DNA of 7,793 bases from Deltaproteobacteria bacterium RBG_16_54_11 (GTDB taxonomy: Bacteria > Desulfobacterota > B13-G15 > RBG-16-54-18): assembly GCA_001797905.1 (NCBI GenBank), contig MGQS01000127.1:4800-12592 (forward strand). Direction: 5' to 3'. Positions 1 to 6,003 of this stretch are shown here, piece by piece (positions within the stretch are counted from its first letter, which is position 1; each line of letters starts with the position of its first letter). The translations under genes were made by a program, and so were the position numbers. The notes under the pieces are model-generated. The model was not told the origin of the DNA. It saw nothing but the letters and a program-made list of their open reading frames with translations, and did not search any database.

Positions 1-371
1 AAGTCACAGCGCATGGTGGGACTGATGAGCAGCGTATCAGGAGGATAGGTGCCCGTGCGCTCCTCAAACTCCTTGCGCTTGTTGGTACCGGTGAGGAGCT
101 GGTTGATGATGAAGTTCTGGATTATCTTATTGCGGTGCAGCGCATTGGCTTGCTTCGACACCCTCCTGGCTATCTGCAAACCGGGATGTCCCTCGCGAAA
201 GAGCCCTCGTATCCAACGGATCTTTTCCTTGTACGATCCCTTTTGTGGAATTATCTCCGCCAGATAGGTGATCTTGACGAGCTGTTCATCGGATATACTG
301 GCCAGCAACAACAGGGCTGTGGATGCGAACTTGACCAGCGTATAGTCCCTTATCTTATCATAGGCTCCCAT
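1..371 (-). CDS. Radical SAM protein, N-terminal part (cut by window edge)
   Basis: The minus strand stays open from an ATG at 371 to the window edge, giving 123 residues plus two bases. The start is well supported: GGAGGAAC ends two bases before the ATG, which lies inside the last codons of the upstream glycosyltransferase (14-base overlap), so coupled translation is likely. The first ~100 residues are a helical, Lys/Arg-rich region. They are followed by DTLLISPTMRCD (residues 112-123). The 'ISPTMRC' strand ending in Cys122 is how many radical SAM domains begin, with that Cys as the first of CxxxCxxC, the ligands of the 4Fe-4S cluster that cleaves S-adenosylmethionine. The other two cysteines lie outside the window, so the family call rests on this pattern and remembered resemblance to proteins with the same N-terminal extension. 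The substrate is unknown. As third gene after an ATP-grasp ligase and a GT2 enzyme, it may modify the same product. Confidence 0.72.
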   Translation of the reverse strand, partial: MGAYDKIRDYTLVKFASTALLLLASISDEQLVKITYLAEIIPQKGSYKEKIRWIRGLFREGHPGLQIARRVSKQANALHRNKIIQNFIINQLLTGTNKRKEFEERTGTYPPDTLLISPTMRCD

Positions 372-1056
372 AGTTCCTCCAAAAAAACTCCTGCAGAAAT
401 GTCCGGCAGACCAACCACGTATCCCTCACCGGCCGGAAGTGGCTCGATGGTCTTCCATCGATATAATGCGTGGTAACCTTTATTTCTACCACAGGGTGCC
501 CTCTTTTGCAAGCCTTAATGAGGAGCTCCAGCTCCCCCTCATATCCTGCAGCCCGCAGCGGCAGCCCTTGCAGGACCTCGGCCTTGATGAGGCGATAGCC
601 GGACTGGGTGTCGGTGAGGGGGGTGCCGAGCAGTTTGGATACGGCCTTGACACCAAGCTGATTCCAAAACCTCCTCAGCCAGCTCATCGCATTGAACTCC
701 CCTGCCCGGGAGCCGATGATGATATCACCCCTTCCCTCCTCATAGGCGCGGATAAAAAAGGGGATATAGGAGGAATCATGCTGGCCATCGGCGTCCATGG
801 TGATTATGGCTTCGTATCCCTGATTGAGGAGAAACCAGAAACCGGTGCGCAGCGCCGCCCCTTTCCCCCTATTTATCGGGTGCCTCAATACCTGAGCCCC
901 GGCATCCAGGGCGATCTCGGCAGTGGCATCCGTTGAACCGTCGTCTACCACCAGGATTGCCAAGGCATAGCCCTTGATACCCTCGATCACTCCCCGGAGG
1001 CTCTCCGAGGCATTGTAGGCGGGGATGAGGATTGCTATCTTATCTCGGACCTTCAT
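358..1056 (-). CDS. Family 2 glycosyltransferase, polyprenyl-phosphate mannose synthase-like
   Basis: A 232-residue GT-A fold glycosyltransferase that should move a sugar from a nucleotide sugar to an acceptor, possibly a polyprenyl phosphate, at the inner face of the membrane. Visible motifs are the N-terminal strand IAILIPAYN (7-15), VVDDGST (36-42, nucleotide binding), NRGKGAALRTG (62-72), MDADGQH (87-93, the DxD metal site), GSR (115-117), DTQSGYRL (149-156) and YEGELELLIKA (172-182). DxDGQH, NRGKGAAL and DTQSGYR together are typical of DPM1-like enzymes. Length fits the soluble single-domain form. I see no C-terminal membrane helices, unlike GtrB- or ArnC-type relatives. Its ATG overlaps the stop of the ATP-grasp gene (ATGA), and its own end overlaps the radical SAM start, so it is the middle gene of a coupled operon. 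A GAGGAG run abuts the ATG, closer than an ideal Shine-Dalgarno, which also fits coupling. Donor and acceptor cannot be read from the sequence. Confidence 0.9.
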   Translation of the reverse strand: MKVRDKIAILIPAYNASESLRGVIEGIKGYALAILVVDDGSTDATAEIALDAGAQVLRHPINRGKGAALRTGFWFLLNQGYEAIITMDADGQHDSSYIPFFIRAYEEGRGDIIIGSRAGEFNAMSWLRRFWNQLGVKAVSKLLGTPLTDTQSGYRLIKAEVLQGLPLRAAGYEGELELLIKACKRGHPVVEIKVTTHYIDGRPSSHFRPVRDTWLVCRTFLQEFFWRNYGSL

Positions 1057-2216
1057 CTCCTCTTGAGAAACCTCCGCAGGTCCTTATCCCAGAGGAGAGA
1101 AAAGAGGGTGAGGAACCCACCCATGATCGGCATCGGATCGTCGCAGGAGAGGATGTCGTCGTGCGTTCCCCGGAATCGAAAGAAGCTCGGTTTAAGACGA
1201 AACCTCTTGGGATTTTGGAAAAAGTGGAGGATGTCCCCGGGCAGAAGCCATCGGCACCGGACTCCGACCTTATATTCCACTACAGGCTCAAACTCCTCCC
1301 CCATGGCCATCTTGTAGAGGAGGTAGGGAAAATCCACCCCTGCGTGGATGGCCAGGGCAAGGGACCCCCAGAAGCGGGGGTTGAGCTCCATCAGCTTGGG
1401 CTCGTTGTCCCGCGGATCCACCTTAAACTCCACCATGGCGACGCCATGCCAATCCAGGGATTGCAACAGCCGGATGCCGAGCTCCTCGATCCGGGGATGG
1501 CGCACGCTCTCCCGCAGCGTGCTCGGGCCACCGGTGATCGGATATTCCCTCAGCCTTCGGTGCACGAAGAGGGCCTTTACTTGACCACCTTTGCCCAGGA
1601 GGGCGGAAACGCCAAACGCCTCCCCCTCACGGGGAATGCGTTCCTGGATCAGGGGGAAGGGGAATTGGCTGTGGACCTTGCGATATGCGTCGGGGAGCTC
1701 CTCCTCACGCTCCACATAGACGATGCCGAAAGACCCTGAGCTTACGCGCGGCTTGATGACCCACGGCGGGGGAATGGCGTCTTTGACGGTATGGAGGCTT
1801 GCCAGATCCTCCACCCACACGGTTCTGGGCATGGGGATCCCTGCTCGGGAGGCGTGCTGCAACAGCCACCCTTTGTCCCGGACCCTAACGATTGCCTGGT
1901 AGGGTGGGAGGGGTAACCGGGCCACGGGTGCAAACTCCTCTCTGTGTTGCGCAAGAAGCAGGAGGGTCTCCTCCTCCATGGGCATCACGAGGTCGTACTG
2001 TATATCTCTCAGTTCCCGACGGAGAAAGCTGAGAAAGGCCTCGGGGTGCCGGTGCACCGAGGGGTACACCACCCTCCGGCTGCAGTATTTGGAGAAGAGG
2101 GAGGCGGCCACCCGGGAGCTCTCTCCGACAGTCACCTCCACCCCCCTTTTGCCGAGGGAGCGGACTGCCGCCAAGGTCTTTCTCCAATGGCCGTCCGTAA
2201 CGAAGACCCTCGACAT
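1053..2216 (-). CDS. ATP-grasp ligase, carbamoyl-phosphate synthase large-chain-like
   Basis: A 387-residue ATP-grasp enzyme, expected to activate a carboxylate as acyl phosphate and join it to an amine or other nucleophile. From Met1: a Rossmann-like preATP-grasp domain (MSRVFVTDGHWRK at 1-13, then about 1-105), the ATP-binding Lys155 in WVIKPR, a Gly/Ser-rich loop SSGSFG (159-164), the hinge strand LIQERI (190-195), and Mg-binding acidic strands VEF (262-264) and LMELNPR (275-281, with Glu277 and Asn279). These are the classical catalytic elements. About 100 C-terminal residues are not assigned. The frame continues upstream to 2294, but I chose the ATG at 2216: GAGGGA lies seven bases before it, and the longer form would run through the promoter of the divergent small gene. 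The stop overlaps the next gene's ATG by four bases (ATGA). The ligated substrates are unknown. It resembles uncharacterised ATP-grasp proteins near surface polysaccharide genes rather than a known CarB, PurK or DdlA. Confidence 0.87.
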   Translation of the reverse strand: MSRVFVTDGHWRKTLAAVRSLGKRGVEVTVGESSRVAASLFSKYCSRRVVYPSVHRHPEAFLSFLRRELRDIQYDLVMPMEEETLLLLAQHREEFAPVARLPLPPYQAIVRVRDKGWLLQHASRAGIPMPRTVWVEDLASLHTVKDAIPPPWVIKPRVSSGSFGIVYVEREEELPDAYRKVHSQFPFPLIQERIPREGEAFGVSALLGKGGQVKALFVHRRLREYPITGGPSTLRESVRHPRIEELGIRLLQSLDWHGVAMVEFKVDPRDNEPKLMELNPRFWGSLALAIHAGVDFPYLLYKMAMGEEFEPVVEYKVGVRCRWLLPGDILHFFQNPKRFRLKPSFFRFRGTHDDILSCDDPMPIMGGFLTLFSLLWDKDLRRFLKRR

Positions 2217-2273
2217 CACATATCCCTCATGCGCATCATCGCCGGCTGTGCAGAATAGGTAAGGACCCTTTCC

Positions 2274-2302
2274 TTGACAATGGGAAAACGCCATTATATA
2301 AA
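2274..2302 (+). promoter_or_regulatory. Strong sigma70-type promoter of the small membrane protein gene
   Basis: A perfect -35 TTGACA (2274-2279), a 17-base spacer and TATAAA (2297-2302) give a near-consensus promoter. Transcription should start near 2309, leaving a 13-base leader that contains just the GGAGAG ribosome-binding site of the following gene. The -10 overlaps the divergent TATAAT on the other strand. Confidence 0.75.
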
Positions 2303-2321
2303 GAGGCGGAGAGATCTACAA
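2293..2321 (-). promoter_or_regulatory. Candidate promoter of the ATP-grasp/GT2/radical SAM operon
   Basis: On the minus strand a perfect TATAAT lies at 2293-2298. The hexamer 17 bases upstream is TTGTAG (2316-2321), only three of six matches to TTGACA. Transcription would start near 2286 and give a leader of about 70 bases. The -10 is strong, but the weak -35 makes this a moderate call. Confidence 0.4.
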
Positions 2322-2507
2322 ATGAAAAAGTTTATCCTCGGGATTTTTATCGGAGTCCTGCTGATAGTTCTCTTCACCTACCTGGGGGGAGGGGCCGCCT
2401 TGAAGATCGCGGGGAAGAAGACCATCGAAATAGGAGAGCGGGTTGAGGTCTATGAGAAGGCTCTCAAAGATGTCACCGAGGGCATCCTGAAGGAGAAAAG
2501 GAAGTAA
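2322..2507 (+). CDS. Small single-pass membrane protein, 61 residues, unknown function
   Basis: I do not recognise the family. The protein starts MKKFILG and has one hydrophobic segment at residues 4-21 (up to about 27), then a charged, probably helical tail (KKTIEIGERVEVYEKALKD, ending KEKRK). No cysteine or lipobox follows the segment and no clear signal peptidase site is visible, so it is probably an N-in membrane anchor with its tail outside, or an uncleaved signal anchor. The frame is open upstream to 2274, but the ATG at 2322 is preferred: GGAGAG precedes it with a suitable gap, and the upstream extension would begin inside the -35 box. It stands alone, divergent from the ATP-grasp operon and convergent with acylphosphatase, with 45 bases between the stop codons. 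The strong promoter, good ribosome-binding site and typical membrane pattern make it a likely real gene despite its size. Confidence 0.68.
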   Translation: MKKFILGIFIGVLLIVLFTYLGGGAALKIAGKKTIEIGERVEVYEKALKDVTEGILKEKRK

Positions 2508-2552
2508 ACAAAGGGCTCGATAAGGGAAAAGGAATCAAGAAACGCTGTTGTC

Positions 2553-2831
2553 CTAATAGGTTATAGAAAATCCCTGCAAATCCCCTGTATACTCCTCCCG
2601 GTGCGTCGTTACCTTTTCCACCCGCGCCCCAGAGGGGCCGTGATGACACCAGCGGATGAGGGCCTCTACCTTATCCCGCTCCCCCTCCAGAAGGCATTCC
2701 ACACTGCCGTCCCGCATGTTGCGCACCCACCCCGTCACCCCAAGCTCCTGGGCCTTCTGCCGGGTGGCATATCGGTAATTTACCCCCTGCACCAACCCCT
2801 CTATGCGCACTCTGGCCTTTACCTTTTCCAT
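2553..2831 (-). CDS. acyP: Acylphosphatase
   Basis: A 92-residue acylphosphatase, a small ferredoxin-like alpha/beta cytosolic enzyme that hydrolyses acyl phosphates such as 1,3-bisphosphoglycerate, carbamoyl phosphate or acetyl phosphate. The signature is clear: VRIEGLVQGVNYRYATRQKA (8-27) carries the phosphate-binding loop and catalytic Arg20, and GVTGWVRNMRDGSVE (31-45) carries catalytic Asn38. Asn18 (GVNYR) stands where many relatives have Gly or Phe, a variant I regard as normal. The frame runs upstream to a GTG at 2900, inside the end of rex. I chose the ATG at 2831 because the family begins just before the first beta strand. An ATG at 2846 (GGAG three bases before it) is a real alternative, and no start has a strong ribosome-binding site. 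It follows rex by 53 bases and is probably cotranscribed with it. Confidence 0.9.
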   Translation of the reverse strand: MEKVKARVRIEGLVQGVNYRYATRQKAQELGVTGWVRNMRDGSVECLLEGERDKVEALIRWCHHGPSGARVEKVTTHREEYTGDLQGFSITY

Positions 2832-2884
2832 CGGCACACCCAGCATGACTCCGCCAGGGCCGGAGCATACGAGAAGGTGTTGAC

Positions 2885-3532
2885 CTATCGCCTCTTCCAC
2901 CGCAGCAGATACGCTACATTGTCCAGGACAGCGGTGAAGAAGTAGTTCTTCACCTCAAAGCCCTTGGGCATCTGGATCTGGGCCGGGGTGAAGTTGAGGA
3001 CCCCCCTAATCGTGGTTTGCGCAATCAGATCGGCAACCTTCTGGGCCTCGGAGGCGGGCGTGGTGATCATAGCAATATCTATCCGCCGATCCTTGGCCAC
3101 CTCTTTCAGCCGATCAGGGTGCAGGATCTCCACAGGCTTGCCGGTCCTTTCCGAGACCCTCCCTGCTACCTCCGCGGGGTTCAGGTCAAAGGCGGCGACG
3201 ATTTTATAGTTGTTCTTAAAAAATTCCTTATAGAGGAGGAGAGAAGCCCCCAAATTGCCGATGCCTATAATGGCCACACGCCACTCCCGATTCAGCCCCA
3301 AGATGGTTTTGATGTTATCGGCGAGGTCCTTAATATAGTAGCCGACCCCCCGGATTCCGAATTCCCCAAAATAGGCAAGATCCTTGCGCACCTGGGCGGC
3401 GTTCACGCCGCAGGAGCGCGCCAGATTGGCTGAGGAGACCACGACCTCGCCGTTTTTCTCCAGTACCTCGAGGTGGTGGACGTAGGTGGAAAGCCTCCTG
3501 ATGGTGGCTTCTGGAACCTTCGAGAATTTCAA
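2885..3532 (-). CDS. rex: Redox-sensing transcriptional repressor Rex
   Basis: A 215-residue Rex protein, which binds DNA when NAD+ is high and releases it when NADH rises, controlling fermentation, respiration and hydrogen metabolism genes. The N-terminal winged helix (about 1-78) has PEATIRRLSTYVHHLE (7-22) and the recognition part VNAAQVRKDLAYFGEFGIRGVGY (43-65). The Rossmann domain has VAIIGIGNLG (86-95, dinucleotide loop) and AAFDLNP (113-119). FTPAQI (181-186) and the C-terminal helix YFFTAVLDNVAYLL (197-210), which is domain-swapped in Rex dimers, are also present, and length is normal. The start is a TTG at 3532, supported by AGGAGG eight bases upstream. The nearby ATG at 3540 sits directly against AGGAGG and hits a stop after three codons. 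Rex has its own promoter downstream of the sugar kinase gene, with a candidate Rex operator in the leader, suggesting autoregulation. Confidence 0.97.
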   Translation of the reverse strand: MKFSKVPEATIRRLSTYVHHLEVLEKNGEVVVSSANLARSCGVNAAQVRKDLAYFGEFGIRGVGYYIKDLADNIKTILGLNREWRVAIIGIGNLGASLLLYKEFFKNNYKIVAAFDLNPAEVAGRVSERTGKPVEILHPDRLKEVAKDRRIDIAMITTPASEAQKVADLIAQTTIRGVLNFTPAQIQMPKGFEVKNYFFTAVLDNVAYLLRWKRR

Positions 3533-3546
3533 GCTCTCATCCTCCT

Positions 3547-3564
3547 ATGTGAAAAGTTTCTTTT
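3547..3564 (-). promoter_or_regulatory. Candidate Rex operator in the rex leader
   Basis: Plus-strand 3548-3560 reads TGTGAAAAGTTTC. Aligned to the known Rex palindrome TTGTGAA-N4-TTCACAA, the left half is nearly complete and the right half keeps TTTC but has TTT in place of ACA. It sits between the predicted transcription start (about 3567) and the ribosome-binding site of rex, a sensible place for autorepression. A second isolated half site, TTCACAA, is at 3619-3625. The site is imperfect. Confidence 0.38.
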
Positions 3565-3573
3565 TGTTTGCTC

Positions 3574-3602
3574 TTTATAAATCTTACGGGGGAAAAAGGC
3601 AA
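3574..3602 (-). promoter_or_regulatory. Candidate rex-acyP promoter
   Basis: On the minus strand TTGCCT (3597-3602) and TATAAA (3574-3579) are 17 bases apart, with start expected near 3567. It matches four of six -35 positions and five of six -10 positions. It lies in the 105-base AT-rich gap after the sugar kinase stop. Confidence 0.5.
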
Positions 3603-3637
3603 GGGGAAAAATTATTTTTTCACAAAAAAATGGGTGG

Positions 3638-4567
3638 TCACCGTTTTTCTATGGTAATCTCCTTTTTTATCCTCTCTACATCCTTCTTTTTGCAGAGCGC
3701 TGTGCCGGGAATCATCACCGCCGCCGTCCCCGCAGCGGCGGCCAGGATCAGGCTCTCGCGAAAACTCTTCTTTTTGGTTAAGGCGTAGATGAACCCGGCT
3801 AGGGCGGAATCCCCTGCCCCCACCTGACTAACGACCTGAACCTGAGGGGGAATCGCCCAATAGGCCTCATCTTTTGTTACCCCTAAGAGCCCCTTCGCCC
3901 CCATCGATATGATGACTATCTCGATCCCCCCTTCTAAGATGTGGCGGGCCCTCGGCAAGAGGTCATCGATTTCCATCGATTTAACCCCCGTGAGGCGCTG
4001 AAATTCATGTATATTGGGCTTGATGATAAAGGGTTGTGCTTTACACGCATGCCGCAGGAGTTCTTCATCCGCGTCCAGGGCTACCCGTATCCCCTTCCCT
4101 TTGAGTGTGGTGATGATCTGGGCGTAGATGTTATGGTTTACCCCCGGCGGGACGCTCCCACTGACGACCACAAATGCGGCGTCGCGCCCAAGAGAGCGGA
4201 TCCTTTGAAAGAAGAGGCCGATCTCCGCAGGGGTTATCCGCGGTCCGGCGGCGTTGAGCATGATCTGCGTCTTGTCCCTCCGCTTGGAGAGGATGATGTT
4301 GGTCCTCGTTTCCCCCCCGATCCGGGTGAAATCGCAGAGCACCCCCTCGTTGATCAATCGCCCCTCCAGCTCCAAGCCATCGTATCCTCCAATAAACCCC
4401 AGGGCGGTGCTCTTCCCGCCCAACTCCTCGATCACCCGCGAGCAGTCGATCCCCTTGCCCCCTGCATACCTCGCCTCTCTCAAGATCCTGTTGGCGTCGT
4501 CAACGACAAGGCCGTCCACCTCCATGGTCCTGTCCAAGGCCGGGTTTAACGTGATGGTATAGATCAT
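3638..4567 (-). CDS. PfkB-family sugar kinase, 1-phosphofructokinase/tagatose-6-phosphate kinase group
   Basis: A 309-residue ribokinase-fold kinase that phosphorylates a sugar phosphate with ATP. The N-terminus IYTITLNPALDRT (2-14) is the hallmark of the FruK/LacC/PfkB subgroup. GGKGIDCSR (36-44) is the substrate-binding di-Gly region, with Asp41 where FruK usually has Asn. SGSVPPG (136-142), KPNIHE (183-188), SMGAKG (221-226) and GAGDS (250-254) follow; Asp253 is the expected catalytic base. Length is normal. The ATG at 4567 has AGGAG eight bases upstream. No PTS or fructose transport gene is nearby, so I cannot tell 1-phosphofructokinase from 6-phosphofructokinase or tagatose-6-phosphate kinase; a glycolytic 6-phosphofructokinase role is possible. 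Downstream lies rex, read in the same direction after a gap with its own promoter; upstream is der, divergent across a 128-base region carrying a perfect palindrome. Confidence 0.9.
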   Translation of the reverse strand: MIYTITLNPALDRTMEVDGLVVDDANRILREARYAGGKGIDCSRVIEELGGKSTALGFIGGYDGLELEGRLINEGVLCDFTRIGGETRTNIILSKRRDKTQIMLNAAGPRITPAEIGLFFQRIRSLGRDAAFVVVSGSVPPGVNHNIYAQIITTLKGKGIRVALDADEELLRHACKAQPFIIKPNIHEFQRLTGVKSMEIDDLLPRARHILEGGIEIVIISMGAKGLLGVTKDEAYWAIPPQVQVVSQVGAGDSALAGFIYALTKKKSFRESLILAAAAGTAAVMIPGTALCKKKDVERIKKEITIEKR

Positions 4568-4616
4568 TGCCTCATCTCCTGAGCCTTGCCCGCCGTGCCG
4601 AAGCGTGTAGCCACAG

Positions 4617-4646
4617 AGTATAAAGCAAAAACATCCCCTCGCACAA
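4617..4646 (-). promoter_or_regulatory. Candidate promoter of the PfkB-family kinase gene
   Basis: On the minus strand TATACT (4617-4622) lies 18 bases from TTGTGC (4641-4646), with start near 4610 and a leader of about 43 bases. The -35 matches only TTG, but it is one arm of the 18-bp palindrome at 4641-4658, so a DNA-binding protein there would act directly on this promoter. Confidence 0.45.
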
Positions 4647-4658
4647 TACTAATTGTGC
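4641..4658. promoter_or_regulatory. Perfect 18-bp palindromic operator candidate between kinase gene and der
   Basis: GCACAAT-ACTA-ATTGTGC is a perfect inverted repeat with 7-base arms and a 4-base centre. It covers the -35 of the kinase promoter and ends two bases before the -35 of der. I do not recognise the motif: the arms point opposite to those of the Rex consensus, and it fits neither CRP nor FNR boxes. Confidence 0.6.
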
Positions 4659-4660
4659 CC

Positions 4661-4689
4661 TTGCCCCATTGCATAGGGTTTTATATACT
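4661..4689 (+). promoter_or_regulatory. Promoter of der, predicted to give a leaderless mRNA
   Basis: TTGCCC (4661-4666), a 17-base spacer and TATACT (4684-4689). Counting the -10 box as -12 to -7 puts +1 at 4696, the A of the der start codon. No Shine-Dalgarno is present in the six bases between the -10 box and the ATG, which fits a leaderless transcript. Confidence 0.6.
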
Positions 4690-4695
4690 CGGTTT

Positions 4696-6003
4696 ATGAG
4701 ACCCATCGTCGCCATCGTAGGCAGACCCAATGTGGGCAAGTCCACTCTGTTCAATCGCCTCGTGGGCTTTCGCAAGGCCATTGTGGAGTCCATTCCCGGT
4801 GTGACCCGTGATCTCAACTACGCCGATGTGAATAGGTTTGAAAGACCCCTCACCTTCATCGATACGGGGGGGTTCGAGCCGGCTGCCCAGGATGAACTCT
4901 TGCTCCAGATGGCCGAACAGTGCCGTCTGGCCGTGGAGGAGGCGGATTGCATTATCTTTCTTTTGGACGGGAAGGAGGGTCTGACCCCATCAGACCGCGA
5001 GATCGCCGGCCTCTTGCGCGAGAGGGGTAAAAAGGTTCTTTACGCGGTCAACAAGATCGATGGCCCCACGCACGAGGGGAGGATCTACGACTTCTATGGC
5101 CTGGGTGTCGAGACCCTCTATCCCATATCGGCCCAACACAACTACGGTATCGAGCAATTGATCGAGGCCGTCATCGGGATCCTTCCTGCACCTGCTTCCG
5201 AGGAGGAGCGTGAGCCAGGTGACGTCAGGATAGCCGTGGTGGGCAGGCCCAATGTGGGCAAATCCTCCCTCATCAACCGTATCCTGGGGTATGACCGCGT
5301 CATCGTCCATGAGGCCCCGGGGACCACGAGAGATGCCATCGACACACCCTTCAGCGTCGGTGAACAAAGCTACGTCCTCGTGGACACGGCCGGGATCAGG
5401 CGCAAGGGCAGGATCAGCCTGCTGCTGGAGAAGTACAGTGTGGTGGAGGCCATCAAGAGCATCGAACGGGCCGATGTGGCCCTGCTCGTCCTCGATGCCC
5501 AAGAGGGGGCCCCTGACCAGGACGCCCGCATCGGCGGCCTGATCCACGACAAGGGCAAGGGCGGGGTCATCGTGGTGAACAAGTGGGACCTCGTAGGGGA
5601 GGGGGTTGCCACCACCGCCTATGCCGAAGGGGTGCGGGAGCAGCTGTGGTTTCTCGACTATGCTCCCCTCATCTTTACCTCAGCCGTCACCGGTCATGGG
5701 GTTGACCGTATCTTCAAGGTAGTGGAGGGGGTGATGGCTCAGCGGGACAATAGGATACCGACCCCCCAGCTTAACCGCTGGCTTCAGGAAGTTACGGAAT
5801 CTCATCCCCCCCCGCTCTGTCGTAAAAAGCGGGTAAAACTCTCCTATCTGACGCAGGTTTCCACCCGCCCCCCCACCTTCGCCATATTCACCAATCACCC
5901 GGCGGGGGTCAAGTTTTCCTATCGGAGGTATCTGAGCAACCAGTTGAGGGAGAGATTCGGCTTTTATGGCAACCCGATCCGTCTGATCTTCAGGCGAAAA
6001 TAG
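4696..6003 (+). CDS. der: Ribosome-assembly GTPase Der (EngA)
   Basis: A 435-residue Der, the essential tandem GTPase that binds the 50S subunit during its late maturation. First G domain: GRPNVGKST (9-17), DTGG (56-59), NKID (119-122). Second G domain: GRPNVGKSS (183-191), DTAG (230-233), NKWD (295-298). The C-terminal KH-like domain runs from about 355 to the end and contains KLSYLTQVSTRPPTFAIFTN (381-400) and the usual ending with GFYGNPIRLIFRRK. Length is normal for the family. The frame is open upstream to a TTG at 4669, but the ATG at 4696 is chosen because the protein then starts MRPIVAIVGRPN, as Der proteins do. No ribosome-binding site precedes it, and the promoter position predicts transcription from the A of the ATG. 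It is divergent from the sugar kinase gene and convergent with map, so it is probably monocistronic. Confidence 0.98.
   Translation: MRPIVAIVGRPNVGKSTLFNRLVGFRKAIVESIPGVTRDLNYADVNRFERPLTFIDTGGFEPAAQDELLLQMAEQCRLAVEEADCIIFLLDGKEGLTPSDREIAGLLRERGKKVLYAVNKIDGPTHEGRIYDFYGLGVETLYPISAQHNYGIEQLIEAVIGILPAPASEEEREPGDVRIAVVGRPNVGKSSLINRILGYDRVIVHEAPGTTRDAIDTPFSVGEQSYVLVDTAGIRRKGRISLLLEKYSVVEAIKSIERADVALLVLDAQEGAPDQDARIGGLIHDKGKGGVIVVNKWDLVGEGVATTAYAEGVREQLWFLDYAPLIFTSAVTGHGVDRIFKVVEGVMAQRDNRIPTPQLNRWLQEVTESHPPPLCRKKRVKLSYLTQVSTRPPTFAIFTNHPAGVKFSYRRYLSNQLRERFGFYGNPIRLIFRRK

Noticed and set aside
1032..1739. 235-residue plus-strand open frame opposite the ATP-grasp gene
   Set aside because: Antisense shadow: no recognisable domain, Pro/His/Gly-rich composition, and the minus strand has all ATP-grasp motifs.
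3529..3540. ATG right after AGGAGG with a three-codon open frame ahead of the rex TTG
   Set aside because: No gap between Shine-Dalgarno and ATG, so it cannot start efficiently; probably chance.
3614..3631. ATTTTTT-CACA-AAAAAAT perfect inverted repeat after the sugar kinase gene
   Set aside because: Pure A/T stem in a low-complexity stretch; too weak to call a terminator, though it contains one Rex-like half site.
3941..4549. 202-residue plus-strand open frame opposite the sugar kinase
   Set aside because: Shadow of a well-supported PfkB gene; composition is unlike a folded protein.
4720..5265. Near-identical DNA for the two G1 motifs of der (about 4722-4743 and 5241-5262)
   Set aside because: Explained by the ancient tandem G-domain duplication plus strong constraint on GRPNVGKS; not a new repeat.
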